Counted from the stretch's first letter, positions 52,185 through 61,500 are shown. The stretch: 64,000 nt of DNA from Lachnospiraceae bacterium (GCA_022767285.1 JALENY010000029.1:62001-126000), one strand, 5' to 3'. Notes: generated from the letters alone by a model not told the origin. Numbers and translations: made by a program.

Positions 52185-52356
52185 AGTAATTGTAGGCTCC
52201 CTCAAATCTGTCACATTCGTTCTTCTTTCGTGAGCCCTCGCTGCAGGTTTCGCATCGTCCGCAGAATTCTTGTTTGTAACACTGGGTACAGCAGCACTGC
52301 CTGCAAATCTCTTTTTCACGAACGGATGGAGTAGAAATCAGATCATTTTTTGTCAT
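52183..52356 (-). CDS. Cysteine-rich 57-residue microprotein
   Basis: A short gene I do not recognise. The frame encodes 57 residues with nine cysteines: a cluster ICRQCCCTQC (residues 17-26), then FCGRCETC (31-38) and a last Cys at 48, in a basic, hydrophilic protein without a signal peptide. AAGGAGGG lies about 7 nt before the ATG, and a near-consensus promoter sits 25 nt further upstream. The stop codon reaches into a perfect bidirectional terminator. Promoter, ribosome binding site and terminator together make it a real gene. The Cys spacing suggests a zinc-binding or metal-sensing knuckle, possibly redox-active. Length and pattern are unlike any family I can name. Confidence 0.85.
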   Translation of the reverse strand: MTKNDLISTPSVREKEICRQCCCTQCYKQEFCGRCETCSEGSRKKNECDRFEGAYNY

Positions 52357-52380
52357 TAGACATCCCTCCTTGTGTGGTCT

Positions 52381-52409
52381 ATTATATCACGTTTTACAGA
52401 AGATGTCGA
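52381..52409 (-). promoter_or_regulatory. Promoter for the cysteine-rich microprotein
   Basis: On the minus strand TCGACA (52409-52404) and TATAAT (52386-52381) are spaced by 17 bp. Transcription would begin near 52374, about 18 nt before the start codon. Confidence 0.78.
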
Positions 52410-52504
52410 TTGTCTTGCAATTCGGTTAAAGCCATAATAAAGAACAGAAAGCTGTTCTGTACAGAAATACATAATACATTATTTGGAGACAGTACGATTA
52501 TTAT

Positions 52505-54466
52505 ATGGGCATAAAAAAGAGGCAGAAAACAGGAAAACAGAAAAGAGAAAATACAGAAAGGAAAAAAAAGAGATGGCGTGTCTGGGCGGCCGCCGGACTT
52601 TTTTTCCTGGCATTGATTTTGTATTTTGGATATGTGATCGTATATCGGCAAATGGTGGAACCCAAAACAGATGCAGCGGAAACTACCACGGATCCGGTAT
52701 TATATACAGTGACAGAGCAGATGGAAGTCCTTCGCCCCTTTGAAGAATTGTATCGGCTGGCCTTTGAGGGAAGAGCGATAGAGGATGAATATGGAATGAT
52801 TGCGATTCCGGGGCTGGAGGCAACAGAGACGCTGACCTCCAATCAGGACGGAGAAATCGAGATGTGTACCTCCATGACTCCTCAGGGATTGGCAATTGCC
52901 AACGATTATCTGTTGATCAGCGCTTATTGCCATACTCACCGGCACAATTCCGTCGTTTATGTACTAAACAAAAATTCCCGTGAACTTGTGAAGGTGATCG
53001 TACTGAAAAACAAAGACCATGTGGGCGGCCTGGCTTTCGACAAAAAAAACTATATGATCTGGGTATCTACCAGTCATGACGGCAGAGCGGCGGCTTCGGC
53101 TTTTTCGCTGAGAAATCTGGAAGCCTACAACCTGGAATTGATGAAAAAACCGATTGCCTATACGCATGATTATGATCTATACACATTGGAAAGGGATTCT
53201 TTTATGACCTATGCAGACGGATATCTGTATATTGGCCATTTCTCTCAAAACGAGATCAGTGTAGTACAAAAGTTTGAAATTGGGATCAACGGCGGTCTGA
53301 AGACCAGATCCGGCGCGGAACTTGGTATTGACAAAGATATTGCTATGCCGGATGACATCAAAAAAATACCAAAGATGATCCAGGGATTTGCAGTTTATGA
53401 GGATAAGGTGATTTTGACACAATCTTATGGAATTTATCCGTCTTTTCTTCTGGTGCACAATTATGATGATGTCATGCATCGGACACAGAAAAAGTATACG
53501 ATCAATAAAATCACTCTGCCGCAGAAGCTGGAGCAGATTTACATTGATGGGACGGATCTTTATATCCTTTTTGAATCGGCTGCCTATGCCTATTCGGCCC
53601 AACCGCTTCCGAAAGTCGATCGGGTGCTGAAACTGCAGCTGAGTGAAGTGATAAAAGTTGACATTAATGACTTAATGTCAGAAAAAAATGCCATCAAGGC
53701 GGAAGAAGATGAGTATAATACGGAAGAAACGTATTTAAATGTTCAAAATCCAAGGATATTTGCGGACTTCTGTGCTGAACAGATACAATTCATAAAGAAT
53801 AAGGAGAAAGAAATGAAGAGAGTGCAGGATATGCCGGCAGGCGCTATTGTCACAGAAGAACAATTAAAACTTGAGGGTGTGGACAATCTGTTCTATGCAG
53901 AGGAAATTTCCGACGAAGTGTTTGCGCGGATGGAAGGAAAAACGTATAAGGAAAACTGTACGGTTCCCAGAGAAGAGCTGCGCTATGTCAGGGTACTGCA
54001 TTTTGGTTTTGACGGGAAGACCCACGTGGGTGAGCTGGTTGTAAATGAAAAAATTGCGGATACGACCGTCGAGATATTCCGGGAATTGTATAATATCTCA
54101 TATCCCATTGAAAAGATGCATCTGATTGATGATTACGATGCAAATGATGAAGCATCCATGGCAGACAATAACTGTTCGGCCTTTAACTTCCGGACGATTT
54201 CTTTTACGAATCGTCTGTCCAATCATGCAAGAGGCATGGCTATTGATATTAATCCGCTGTATAATCCTTATATCAAGACGGTTGAGGGCAGGCTGAACTG
54301 TGAACCTGTCAATGCATGGGAATACACGGATCGTCAGAAAGAATTTGACTATAAAATTGACCATGAGGATCCCTGTTATCAGATATTTACGCAGCATGGA
54401 TTTTCCTGGGGTGGTGACTGGACGGATCGGAAAGACTATCAGCATTTTGAAATGTTGGAAGAATAG
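52505..54466 (+). CDS. Membrane-anchored propeller-like/VanY-type M15 peptidase fusion
   Basis: A 653-residue protein: a basic N-terminus with one anchor helix (about residues 24-46), an extracytoplasmic region of about 350 residues with repeated strand-rich units, and a C-terminal M15 (VanY-like) zinc peptidase domain. The middle contains PQGLAIANDYLLISAYC, VGGLAFDKKNYMIWVS and MTYADGYLYIGHF, beta-propeller-like. The peptidase has SNHARGMAIDINP (His and Asp ligands) and DYQHFEM (third His). Such domains cut D-Ala or peptidoglycan cross-bridges. An acidic linker (about 390-480) joins them. The ATG at 52505 has only a distant GGAG, so the start is less certain. The fusion is uncommon in my experience. 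Confidence 0.85.
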   Translation: MGIKKRQKTGKQKRENTERKKKRWRVWAAAGLFFLALILYFGYVIVYRQMVEPKTDAAETTTDPVLYTVTEQMEVLRPFEELYRLAFEGRAIEDEYGMIAIPGLEATETLTSNQDGEIEMCTSMTPQGLAIANDYLLISAYCHTHRHNSVVYVLNKNSRELVKVIVLKNKDHVGGLAFDKKNYMIWVSTSHDGRAAASAFSLRNLEAYNLELMKKPIAYTHDYDLYTLERDSFMTYADGYLYIGHFSQNEISVVQKFEIGINGGLKTRSGAELGIDKDIAMPDDIKKIPKMIQGFAVYEDKVILTQSYGIYPSFLLVHNYDDVMHRTQKKYTINKITLPQKLEQIYIDGTDLYILFESAAYAYSAQPLPKVDRVLKLQLSEVIKVDINDLMSEKNAIKAEEDEYNTEETYLNVQNPRIFADFCAEQIQFIKNKEKEMKRVQDMPAGAIVTEEQLKLEGVDNLFYAEEISDEVFARMEGKTYKENCTVPREELRYVRVLHFGFDGKTHVGELVVNEKIADTTVEIFRELYNISYPIEKMHLIDDYDANDEASMADNNCSAFNFRTISFTNRLSNHARGMAIDINPLYNPYIKTVEGRLNCEPVNAWEYTDRQKEFDYKIDHEDPCYQIFTQHGFSWGGDWTDRKDYQHFEMLEE

Positions 54467-54509
54467 GAGAAACAATAATAGAAATTCAGAAGCTGCTTTT
54501 TAAAAAAGT

Positions 54510-54557
54510 AAGAGGAGCTGCGCACTGAGTATATGGCAGTGCGCAGCTCCTCTTTTC
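54510..54557. terminator. Strong bidirectional terminator
   Basis: An 18-bp perfect stem (54510-54527 with 54537-54554) has a 9-nt loop and T-rich ends on both strands. It serves the peptidase gene on the plus strand and trkH on the minus strand. Confidence 0.92.
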
Positions 54558-54650
54558 AAACCGTAGTATAATCTGATATGAAAAAGTTCACAGGTCTCCT
54601 GTACAAAGAATTGCATGAGGAGGTACCGGATGAATCGAATTATGTTAATA

Positions 54651-56090
54651 TTAGAATTTCCTCCAGGCCTCAGGTACAAAAAGCAGCAGCAGCGGGAAAA
54701 TTTCCAGACGGCCTGCCAGCATATCAAAAATCAGCACTATCTTAGCTCCGATGGAGAATATGCCAAAGTTACCGGTGGGCCCCACAAGCTCCAGACCGGG
54801 ACCAATGTTATTCAAGGTCGCTGCTACGGAAGTGAAGTTTGTGATCATATCATGCCCGTCAAAGGAAATCAGTAATACGGAGAAAACAAAAATCAACATA
54901 TAAGAAACCAGAAATACGTTTGTGGCACGGACCACTTCATGTTCTACCGGTTTTCCGTCAATGGTTACCTTTTTGACACTCCGGGGATGGATGTACTGAT
55001 GAAGTTCTTTTTTCACAGTCCTTACAGCAATGATCAAGCGGGATACTTTAATGCCGCCGCCGGTACTGCCGGCACAGGCACCGATGAACATCAGAATGAC
55101 CAGTATGGAACGGGATACCTGATTCCAGTTATTAAAATCCGTCGTTGCAAATCCTGTGGTTGTGATGATGGAACCAACCTGGAAGGACGCATGGTTGACA
55201 GCTTCTCCTAATGAGGGATAAAGGCCGCGTATGTTCAGCGTGATGATAAAAATCGAAATCAGAATGATACTGAGATACCATCGCACCTCCTCCAGAGCGA
55301 AAGCCTGCTTGATTTTTTTCGAAATCAGAAGAAAATACAGGCCGAAATTTATGCCAAACAGAATCATAAATATGGTGACCACAACCTGAATATAGGTGGA
55401 ATAGCCTGCGATACTATCATTTTTTATGCCAAATCCGCCGGTACCGGCCGTTCCGAACGCAGTAGTCAGAGCATCGAACAGCGGCATATGACCTATGAGC
55501 AGGAAAATGATTTCCAGTATCGTCATGCAAAAATAGATTACATAAAGAATTTTAGCGGTTGACTGTACACGTGGCATCAGCTTGGAAACAGAAGGTCCGG
55601 GGCTTTCTGCTTTCATAAGACTCATTTGAGAACCACCGGTCATAGGAAGGATGGCAAGGATAAATACCAGGACGCCCATACCGCCGATCCAGTGGGTAAA
55701 ACTGCGCCAAAACAAAATAGAACGGGGCAGCGGTTCCACTGCGGGCAAAATACTTGCACCTGTGGTGGTAAAACCGGAAACGGTCTCAAAAAGTGCATCA
55801 ATTACGTTCGGGATGGTTCCACTGATCAGAAAAGGAAGGGATCCCATAATACTAAGAACAATCCAGCTTAAAGCTACGGCCACAAATCCCTCGCGTATAA
55901 AGAAAAATCGGTTTTTCGGACTTCTTGATACCAACGGTATGCCGAGCGCAAGGCAGAGCGCCATTGTTATGAGAAAAGCCCGGAGTTGGGATTCCCGATA
56001 AACAATTGCTGTTATGCAGGGCAGGATCATAATAGCGGCCTCACAGTTTAATATCCAGCCGATAATATATGCAATAATTGAAAAGTTCAT
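54651..56090 (-). CDS. trkH: Potassium uptake protein TrkH
   Basis: Ion-conducting subunit of the Trk/Ktr potassium uptake system. The 479-residue polytopic protein has about ten membrane segments and four selectivity-filter-like loops, for instance FTTTGASI, GTAGTGGFG and STGGGI with ATLNNIGPGLE (separate segments). The gating loop after VTIFMILFGINFG is typical. The gene follows trkA by 20 nt on the same strand, so the two form an operon. Confidence 0.95.
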   Translation of the reverse strand: MNFSIIAYIIGWILNCEAAIMILPCITAIVYRESQLRAFLITMALCLALGIPLVSRSPKNRFFFIREGFVAVALSWIVLSIMGSLPFLISGTIPNVIDALFETVSGFTTTGASILPAVEPLPRSILFWRSFTHWIGGMGVLVFILAILPMTGGSQMSLMKAESPGPSVSKLMPRVQSTAKILYVIYFCMTILEIIFLLIGHMPLFDALTTAFGTAGTGGFGIKNDSIAGYSTYIQVVVTIFMILFGINFGLYFLLISKKIKQAFALEEVRWYLSIILISIFIITLNIRGLYPSLGEAVNHASFQVGSIITTTGFATTDFNNWNQVSRSILVILMFIGACAGSTGGGIKVSRLIIAVRTVKKELHQYIHPRSVKKVTIDGKPVEHEVVRATNVFLVSYMLIFVFSVLLISFDGHDMITNFTSVAATLNNIGPGLELVGPTGNFGIFSIGAKIVLIFDMLAGRLEIFPLLLLFVPEAWRKF

Positions 56091-56110
56091 GATATCCTCT
56101 CAGGTAAAAA

Positions 56111-57469
56111 TTATTTCTTTACAATGTCACGTATATCGTTCAGCGCTTTGGCGGTGGTGACTACCACAACGGTATCTCCGACCTGAATGCTGTCGTGGCC
56201 GCGGGGAATCCGGATGGTTCCGTTTCTCATAATACAGCTGATCAGCAGATTATCTCTGGTATTCAGATCGGACAGAGGAATGTTAGTCACTTCGGATTCT
56301 TCCCGAACGATAAATTCCAGCGCTTCTGCCCGGTTATCCAGTATACGGTAAAGAGTCTCCACATTACTTCCGATGGAGTTCTGCATGGCACGGACGTAGC
56401 GGGTAATATGATCTGCAGTTATGTATTTTGGGTAAATGATGGAATCAATCTCCAGCTCATCAATGATATCGTCAAATGTAATACGGTTCACTTTAGCGAT
56501 CAATTTGGCGTTGGAATGCTTTTTGGCGTACAGGGCCAGAAAAAGATTTTCTTCGTCAAGATTGGTCAGGCATACGAAAGATTCGGCCTGCTCCAGTCCC
56601 TCCTCGGTCAGCAGCTGTTTGTCAGTGGCATCTCCGTGAATGATGGTAGCTTCCGGAAGCAGCTCTGTCAGCTGGTCACAGCGTTCTTTGTTTGCCTCGA
56701 TCAGATGAACTTTGATGTTCATTTCCATCAGCTGTTTTGCCAGGTAATAGCCGATGGTCCCTCCACCTACGATCATACAGTTCTTCACTTGATTCGTCTT
56801 AACACCGATCCGGCTGAAGAGTCCCATAGAGTCCTGGGGAGTGGCCATGATGGAAATAACATCGTTGGCACGCAGCACAAAATCACCGTTGGGGATGGCT
56901 ACTTCCTCACCGCGTTCTACTGCGCACACCAACACATCAAATCGCAGACGGCTGAAAATATCGGCTACCTTATAACCATCCAGTTTGAATTCCGGACGAA
57001 TGCGGAATTTTACCAGTTCAACTTTTCCCTTGGCAAAACGATCGATTCTGTTTGCGGACGGAAAACGGAGAATTCTGGATATTTCTGTTGCAGCTGCCAG
57101 TTCCGGATTAATGATCATAGATATTCCAAGCTGTTCTTTGATAAAAGCAATCTCCTTGCTGTACAGCGGATTGCGCACACGTGCGATGGTCTGACAGTGA
57201 CCGGTTTTTCGCGCAATCAGGCAGCATAAAAGGTTCAATTCATCGGATCCGGTTACCGCGATCAGCAGATCCGTGTGATCCACATCTGCTTCGGAAAGAA
57301 CGTTAAAACTGGAACCGTTTCCCACAATACCCATAACATCAAAATTTTCAACGGCCTCCTGAATTTTGGAAGAATCCGGGTCGATTAAGACCAGATTGTG
57401 TCCTTCACCGGTTAACTGCTCTGCAAGAGTTAAACCGACTTTTCCGCAGCCTACAATGATTATTTGCAT
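56111..57469 (-). CDS. trkA: Trk system regulatory protein TrkA
   Basis: Cytoplasmic NAD/ATP-binding regulator that gates TrkH. The 452-residue protein has two tandem RCK units, each a Rossmann domain followed by a TrkA-C domain. The first nucleotide loop is VGCGKVGLTLAEQL near the N-terminus, the second VGGGTIGYYLAKQL near residue 235. I start at 57469 because GGGGG lies 6-7 nt upstream and the product begins MQIIIVGCGKVG. The frame extends nine codons further. Promoter at 57511-57538. Confidence 0.94.
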   Translation of the reverse strand: MQIIIVGCGKVGLTLAEQLTGEGHNLVLIDPDSSKIQEAVENFDVMGIVGNGSSFNVLSEADVDHTDLLIAVTGSDELNLLCCLIARKTGHCQTIARVRNPLYSKEIAFIKEQLGISMIINPELAAATEISRILRFPSANRIDRFAKGKVELVKFRIRPEFKLDGYKVADIFSRLRFDVLVCAVERGEEVAIPNGDFVLRANDVISIMATPQDSMGLFSRIGVKTNQVKNCMIVGGGTIGYYLAKQLMEMNIKVHLIEANKERCDQLTELLPEATIIHGDATDKQLLTEEGLEQAESFVCLTNLDEENLFLALYAKKHSNAKLIAKVNRITFDDIIDELEIDSIIYPKYITADHITRYVRAMQNSIGSNVETLYRILDNRAEALEFIVREESEVTNIPLSDLNTRDNLLISCIMRNGTIRIPRGHDSIQVGDTVVVVTTAKALNDIRDIVKK

Positions 57470-57510
57470 GATATCCCCCTGATTTACTATAAACAAGAAT
57501 TTCTTTGATT

Positions 57511-57538
57511 ATTATAACACGAATAAAAACATAAGCAA
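57511..57538 (-). promoter_or_regulatory. Promoter for trkA-trkH
   Basis: On the minus strand TTGCTT (57538-57533) and TATAAT (57516-57511) are spaced by 16 bp. Confidence 0.75.
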
Positions 57539-57659
57539 CCGGTATTTCATTCATGAAGCGGAAGAAAATTTGATTGAATTGTGAAAAACGAAACAACCGG
57601 TAATTGCCTATAAAACAGAATTAAATCATTCGGTTTAAAACGAAGCACATGTAGAAGTC

Positions 57660-58337
57660 TCAGATCAACAATGAAAACAGTACTGTAAAAATACCGCAGA
57701 TTCCGATGGCCAGTCCGCTCATAGCGCCTTCCGTTTCTCCGATTTCGATGGCTTTGGACGTGCCAACGGCATGGCTGCAGGCTCCGATGGCCAGCCCGGC
57801 TGTCATGGGATTTTTGACACGGAACAGTCGAATCAGAAAAGGTGCAAACATACTTCCCAGAATGCCGGTAAAAATAACTGCGATTACTGTGACTGGCACC
57901 AGGCCTCCGTGACTTTGGGCAATACTGACAGCAATGGGGGTGGTTACGGATTTTGGAATCAGTGCATAAGTCATTTCCTCATCCAGTCCAAACAGTCGGC
58001 ACATCCCATACACGCATGCCATGGAAGTGACGGAACCCACACTGCAGCCCACCAGAATAGGAAGCCAGTTTTCTTTTAAAATCTGTATTTTTGAATAAAT
58101 GGACACAGCCAGACAGGCAGTGGCCGGCGCCAGAAACATATTGATGATGGCACCGCCGTTGTTATAGGCTTCATATGGAATTCGAAAGATCAGCAGTACG
58201 GCACTGATCAGAACAATGGCGATAATCAGAGGATTGCAGAATACGAGCCCGGTTTTTCGATTGATCCGGACCCCAATCCAGAATGCAAAGATGCTTAAAG
58301 CGATACCGAAAAAGTTGGATTCAAAAAGAGCACTCAT
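57660..58337 (-). CDS. lrgB: LrgB/CidB-family membrane protein
   Basis: A 225-residue polytopic membrane protein with about six to seven hydrophobic segments. LALI-PKSVTTPIA (here YALIPKSVTTPIAVSIA), GGLVPVTV and GLAIGACSHAVGTSKA are typical of LrgB. The family works with LrgA in murein hydrolase control, and in plants and some bacteria it exports glycolate or pyruvate. It overlaps lrgA by four bases. Its gene lies downstream in the lrgAB order. Confidence 0.93.
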   Translation of the reverse strand: MSALFESNFFGIALSIFAFWIGVRINRKTGLVFCNPLIIAIVLISAVLLIFRIPYEAYNNGGAIINMFLAPATACLAVSIYSKIQILKENWLPILVGCSVGSVTSMACVYGMCRLFGLDEEMTYALIPKSVTTPIAVSIAQSHGGLVPVTVIAVIFTGILGSMFAPFLIRLFRVKNPMTAGLAIGACSHAVGTSKAIEIGETEGAMSGLAIGICGIFTVLFSLLI

Positions 58338-58696
58338 TTTTCTTTCCTCCTGTTCAGCAGATAGATTGTCAGCCGGATGCTGTAGGCGGTGGCAGCAAAA
58401 GTTACTGCGGTAGATACCACACAGATGATGATCAGCTGAATTGCATTGCTTTTTAAAATGTCCAGATAATTAATAATATTGACACCGGCAGGTATAAAGA
58501 AAAAAGCCATGTTGGACAGAAGAAAATCCGATTTTTCACGAATATGATCCACTTTTAAAAGTCCGGTACACAGAAAAAGAAAGACCAGAATCATACTGAT
58601 TACACTGGCGGGAAAAGAAATGGGAAGCAGGGATTCAATCACCTGGCTGACCCAGCAAATTCCGAAAATAATGCCGATCTGCTGTATGATTTTCAT
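58334..58696 (-). CDS. lrgA: LrgA/CidA-family holin-like protein
   Basis: A 120-residue protein with four hydrophobic segments. It contains LPISFPASVISMILVFLFL, LLKVDHIREKSDFLLSNMAFFF and a basic C-terminal tail NRRKEK. AGAGGTGA lies 8 nt before the ATG at 58696, so I prefer it to the ATG at 58702, which would sit only two bases from that site. It begins the lrgAB pair, which often responds to membrane potential or pyruvate. Confidence 0.92.
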   Translation of the reverse strand: MKIIQQIGIIFGICWVSQVIESLLPISFPASVISMILVFLFLCTGLLKVDHIREKSDFLLSNMAFFFIPAGVNIINYLDILKSNAIQLIIICVVSTAVTFAATAYSIRLTIYLLNRRKEK

Positions 58697-58702
58697 AATC
58701 AT

Positions 58703-58994
58703 TCACCTCTTAAAATGTTAGTATAACGCAAAATATCCTCAAATGCTGGCCTGCGGGTACTTATGCGGTCTGTCTGCCGGTAAAAATGAAACTACGGCAG
58801 GATTTCGACAAAGCTCAGCATACACCTGCTTCAGACCTGTGTCAAGATGGCGGTTTTATAAAAGTTTGAGCCGAGCTGAGCACAGATCCGGTGGCTGTAT
58901 ATATTAGAACAGAAAGATGCTGTATAAATTGAGTTCTTCATTGCCGTTTGCGAAGAATGCCAGTGGAATAGAGACTGTCATGAAAAATGGTATG
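58703..58994. other. Intergenic gap between lrgA and the ABC exporter gene
   Basis: This divergent intergenic stretch of about 290 bp contains no convincing ORF, tRNA or known riboswitch that I could recognise. It should hold lrgAB control sequences, but no clear promoter was found on the minus strand. Confidence 0.4.
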
Positions 58995-59023
58995 TTGACA
59001 TCAAAATTTAAACTCTTTATACT
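58995..59023 (+). promoter_or_regulatory. Consensus promoter for the ABC exporter gene
   Basis: TTGACA (58995-59000) and TATACT (59018-59023) are spaced by 17 bp. About 125 nt of leader precede the chosen start codon. Confidence 0.85.
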
Positions 59024-59154
59024 TTTAATTGTGCCGGATCCATGGGAAAGCTGATTCATTCCGGTACACTAACATAAGTACCGAAGCATGGTTTCAATAT
59101 ACAAAATCAAAGCATTTTTCGGATATTTACAAAAATGAGAAGAGGTATGCGAGC

Positions 59155-60891
59155 ATGAAAGAGAATAAACTAAAACGGTTGGCAGCCTATTATAAACCGT
59201 ATAAGGGCCTGTTTTTTACAGATTTATTTTTTGCGGTTCTGGGAGCGGCAGTGACGCTTGTCATACCGCTTCTGGTGCGTTATATCACCGGAACGGTGGT
59301 AAATATGTCTGACAACGCCACACGGATTATTTTGCAGATCGGTCTGGGTATGATCCTGCTGGTATTGGTGGAGCTTTTCTCAAATTTCTATATTACATTT
59401 TTCGGACACATGATGGGTGCGTATATAGAACATGATATGCGAAACGAAATTTTTATGCATTATCAAAAGCTATCCTTTGCTTTTTATGATAATCAGAAAG
59501 TGGGACATCTTCTGTCGCGCATTACCAGCGATTTGTTTGACATCAGTGAACTGCTGCATCACGGACCCGAGGATCTGATCATTTCCACCATTAAACTGGC
59601 AGGTGCATTTCTGATTCTTCTGGGAGTCAACTGGAAGCTGGCCGTTATTGCCTTTTCTATCGTAGTAATTATGTTATTTTATGCATTTTTCTTCAACAAA
59701 AAGATGAAAAATGCCTTTAAAGAAAATCGTGCCAGAATCGCTGACATCAACAGCCAGATTGAAGACAGTCTTGCCGGGATCCGCGTTGTAAAATCTTTCG
59801 GAAACGAAGATCGGGAGATGGAAAAATTCGCCAGAGGAAACGAGCGTTTTGTGGACTCCAAGCGCAGATCTTATAGATATATGGCCGGTTACAATTCCGG
59901 TATGAACGCATTTTCTACCATGATTACGGTGGTTTCGCTTATTGCAGGTGCTCTGTTCATGAGTGACGGAAGCCTGTCGTCGGCGGATCTTGTGACATTT
60001 CTCTTATATATTAATAATTTCACGGAGCCGGTGAAAAAACTGGTAAACTTTACGGAGCAGTTTCAGAATGGCTACAGTGGTTATGAACGGTTTTTGGAAA
60101 TTATGAACATTGCGCCAGATATACATGACGAGCCGAATGCGGTTTCTATGGAAAAGGCGCAGGGAGATATCTGCTTTGACGACGTGACCTTCCATTACGG
60201 AGATCATAAAGACAATGTATTATCTCATGTGAATCTGGAAGTAAAAGCAGGGGAATATGTGGCTTTAGTAGGTTCAAGCGGTGCCGGAAAGACTACCCTC
60301 TGCAGCCTGATTCCCAGATTTTATGATGTAACCGGCGGGAAAATCACCCTGGACGGTGTGGATATAAGAAAAATCAAACTGGAAGATCTGCGCCGTCAGA
60401 TTGGCATTGTTCAGCAGGACGTTTATCTTTTTGCGGGGACTATTATGGAAAATATCCGCTACGGGAAACCGGATGCCACTGATGAAGAGGTGATCCGTGC
60501 GGCCAAAGCAGCCAACGCACATGACTTTATAATGGAAATGGAAGAAGATTATGATACGGATATTGGCCAGAGGGGCGTGAAACTCTCCGGCGGACAGAAA
60601 CAGAGGCTTTCCATTGCCAGAGCATTTTTGAAAAATCCGCCGATCCTGATTTTTGATGAGGCAACATCGGCACTGGATAATGAGAGTGAAAAAGTGGTGC
60701 AGGATTCACTGGAAAAACTGGCGAAGGACAGAACGACCTTTGTCATAGCACATCGCCTTTCCACTATAAGGAATGCCAGAAGAATTCTTGTTCTTACGGA
60801 AGACGGAATCGCGGAAGAGGGAACCCACAAGGAACTGCTGGCTAAAAACGGTGTCTATGCGCGGCTATGTGAAGCCGGGCTGTCTGATTAA
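59155..60891 (+). CDS. ABC-type exporter, permease fused to ATPase
   Basis: A 578-residue half-transporter with six membrane helices (residues about 17-290) and a C-terminal ATPase. The Walker A is GSSGAGKTTLCS, the Q-loop IGIVQQDVYLFAGT, the signature LSGGQKQRLSIA, Walker B ILIFDEAT and the H-loop VIAHRLSTI. It would act as a homodimer, or with a partner, exporting a lipid, drug or peptide. No partner gene is adjacent. The start at 59155 follows AGAGGT and gives MKENKLKRLAAYYKPYKG. The 42 upstream codons in frame lack a ribosome binding site and begin inside the promoter region. Confidence 0.93.
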   Translation: MKENKLKRLAAYYKPYKGLFFTDLFFAVLGAAVTLVIPLLVRYITGTVVNMSDNATRIILQIGLGMILLVLVELFSNFYITFFGHMMGAYIEHDMRNEIFMHYQKLSFAFYDNQKVGHLLSRITSDLFDISELLHHGPEDLIISTIKLAGAFLILLGVNWKLAVIAFSIVVIMLFYAFFFNKKMKNAFKENRARIADINSQIEDSLAGIRVVKSFGNEDREMEKFARGNERFVDSKRRSYRYMAGYNSGMNAFSTMITVVSLIAGALFMSDGSLSSADLVTFLLYINNFTEPVKKLVNFTEQFQNGYSGYERFLEIMNIAPDIHDEPNAVSMEKAQGDICFDDVTFHYGDHKDNVLSHVNLEVKAGEYVALVGSSGAGKTTLCSLIPRFYDVTGGKITLDGVDIRKIKLEDLRRQIGIVQQDVYLFAGTIMENIRYGKPDATDEEVIRAAKAANAHDFIMEMEEDYDTDIGQRGVKLSGGQKQRLSIARAFLKNPPILIFDEATSALDNESEKVVQDSLEKLAKDRTTFVIAHRLSTIRNARRILVLTEDGIAEEGTHKELLAKNGVYARLCEAGLSD

Positions 60892-60904
60892 TATAAATAG
60901 AATG

Positions 60905-60940
60905 CCGCATGGCCACTAAAATATCGGCCATGCGGTTATT
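60905..60940. terminator. Bidirectional terminator
   Basis: CCGCATGGCC (60905-60914) pairs perfectly with GGCCATGCGG (60926-60935). It separates the ABC gene from the converging sodC gene. Confidence 0.8.
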
Positions 60941-61008
60941 GCGTTGTACAGTTTTTCCGAGAGCAGGAGAGAAACCAGATTATGCTGGCTATAATACTGA
61001 ATGAAGTA

Positions 61009-61500
61009 TCAGCTGGCTTTTATGATACCGCAGGCAATTTTCATTCCGGAATCCCCTGAGGGTTGTGTGTGAAAATCATCCGGCATACCGTGAACGATCA
61101 CACAGTGTCCCTCCACTTCTTCCGGTTCAAATCGGTTTGTATAGAAAATGGTCAGGGCATAGCCATCATTTTCAAACAGCGGCGGGAAGTCTCCGGCATG
61201 GTGAGGATGCATGCATCCCCCCGGATTGTAGTGCAGGCCCGCATCCGCAAAAGGATCATCGGGGTTCCCGGTACAGGAGTTCCCCTCATGGATGTGGAAC
61301 CCGAATACATTTTCCTCGCAGATTCTTCCGGTTGAGGGCAGCCCCCACAGTTCTGCAATTACCAGGGAACCGTTCCAGAAGGGGTAAAAGTTCAAGACTC
61401 CCTGCAGATTCGGATATTTGCTGCTGCCCATGACATCGGCGGTGCAGACAGGCGGCATCGGAAGGATGGTTTTTATGACTTCTGTCAATTCTTTTCGCAT
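61009..61500 (-). CDS. Cu/Zn superoxide dismutase-like protein
   Basis: A 163-residue protein of the SodC fold, which converts superoxide to oxygen and peroxide. Ligand motifs are FGFHIHEGNSC (Cu ligands HxH), GLHYNPGGCMHPHHAGDFPPL (bridging and zinc histidines plus the zinc Asp, in two segments), and VIVHGMPDDFHTQ (last Cu ligand), ending SGMKIACG. No signal peptide is visible, unusual for SodC, so it may act inside the mother cell or in the spore coat. It overlaps the 3' end of cotJC by 16 nt, implying translational coupling. Confidence 0.9.
   Translation of the reverse strand: MRKELTEVIKTILPMPPVCTADVMGSSKYPNLQGVLNFYPFWNGSLVIAELWGLPSTGRICEENVFGFHIHEGNSCTGNPDDPFADAGLHYNPGGCMHPHHAGDFPPLFENDGYALTIFYTNRFEPEEVEGHCVIVHGMPDDFHTQPSGDSGMKIACGIIKAS

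Noticed and set aside
52017-52319. A 100-codon minus-strand frame overlapping the cysteine-rich gene
   Set aside because: It runs through the bidirectional terminator and lacks a ribosome binding site, while the other frame (52183-52356) has promoter, binding site and stop in the right places.
54615-54875. An 86-codon plus-strand frame at the end of trkH with a good GGAGG site
   Set aside because: Almost all of it is antisense to trkH and the product has no recognisable features. The ribosome binding site-like sequence is probably chance.
56195-57229. A 344-codon plus-strand frame opposite trkA
   Set aside because: It mirrors trkA, which has clear RCK motifs and a promoter. The plus-strand translation shows no family features.
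58703-59028. A cobalamin or other riboswitch before the ABC exporter
   Set aside because: A GCCAGTGG-like string occurs near 58960, but no conserved riboswitch core could be assembled, and the mapped promoter lies downstream of it.
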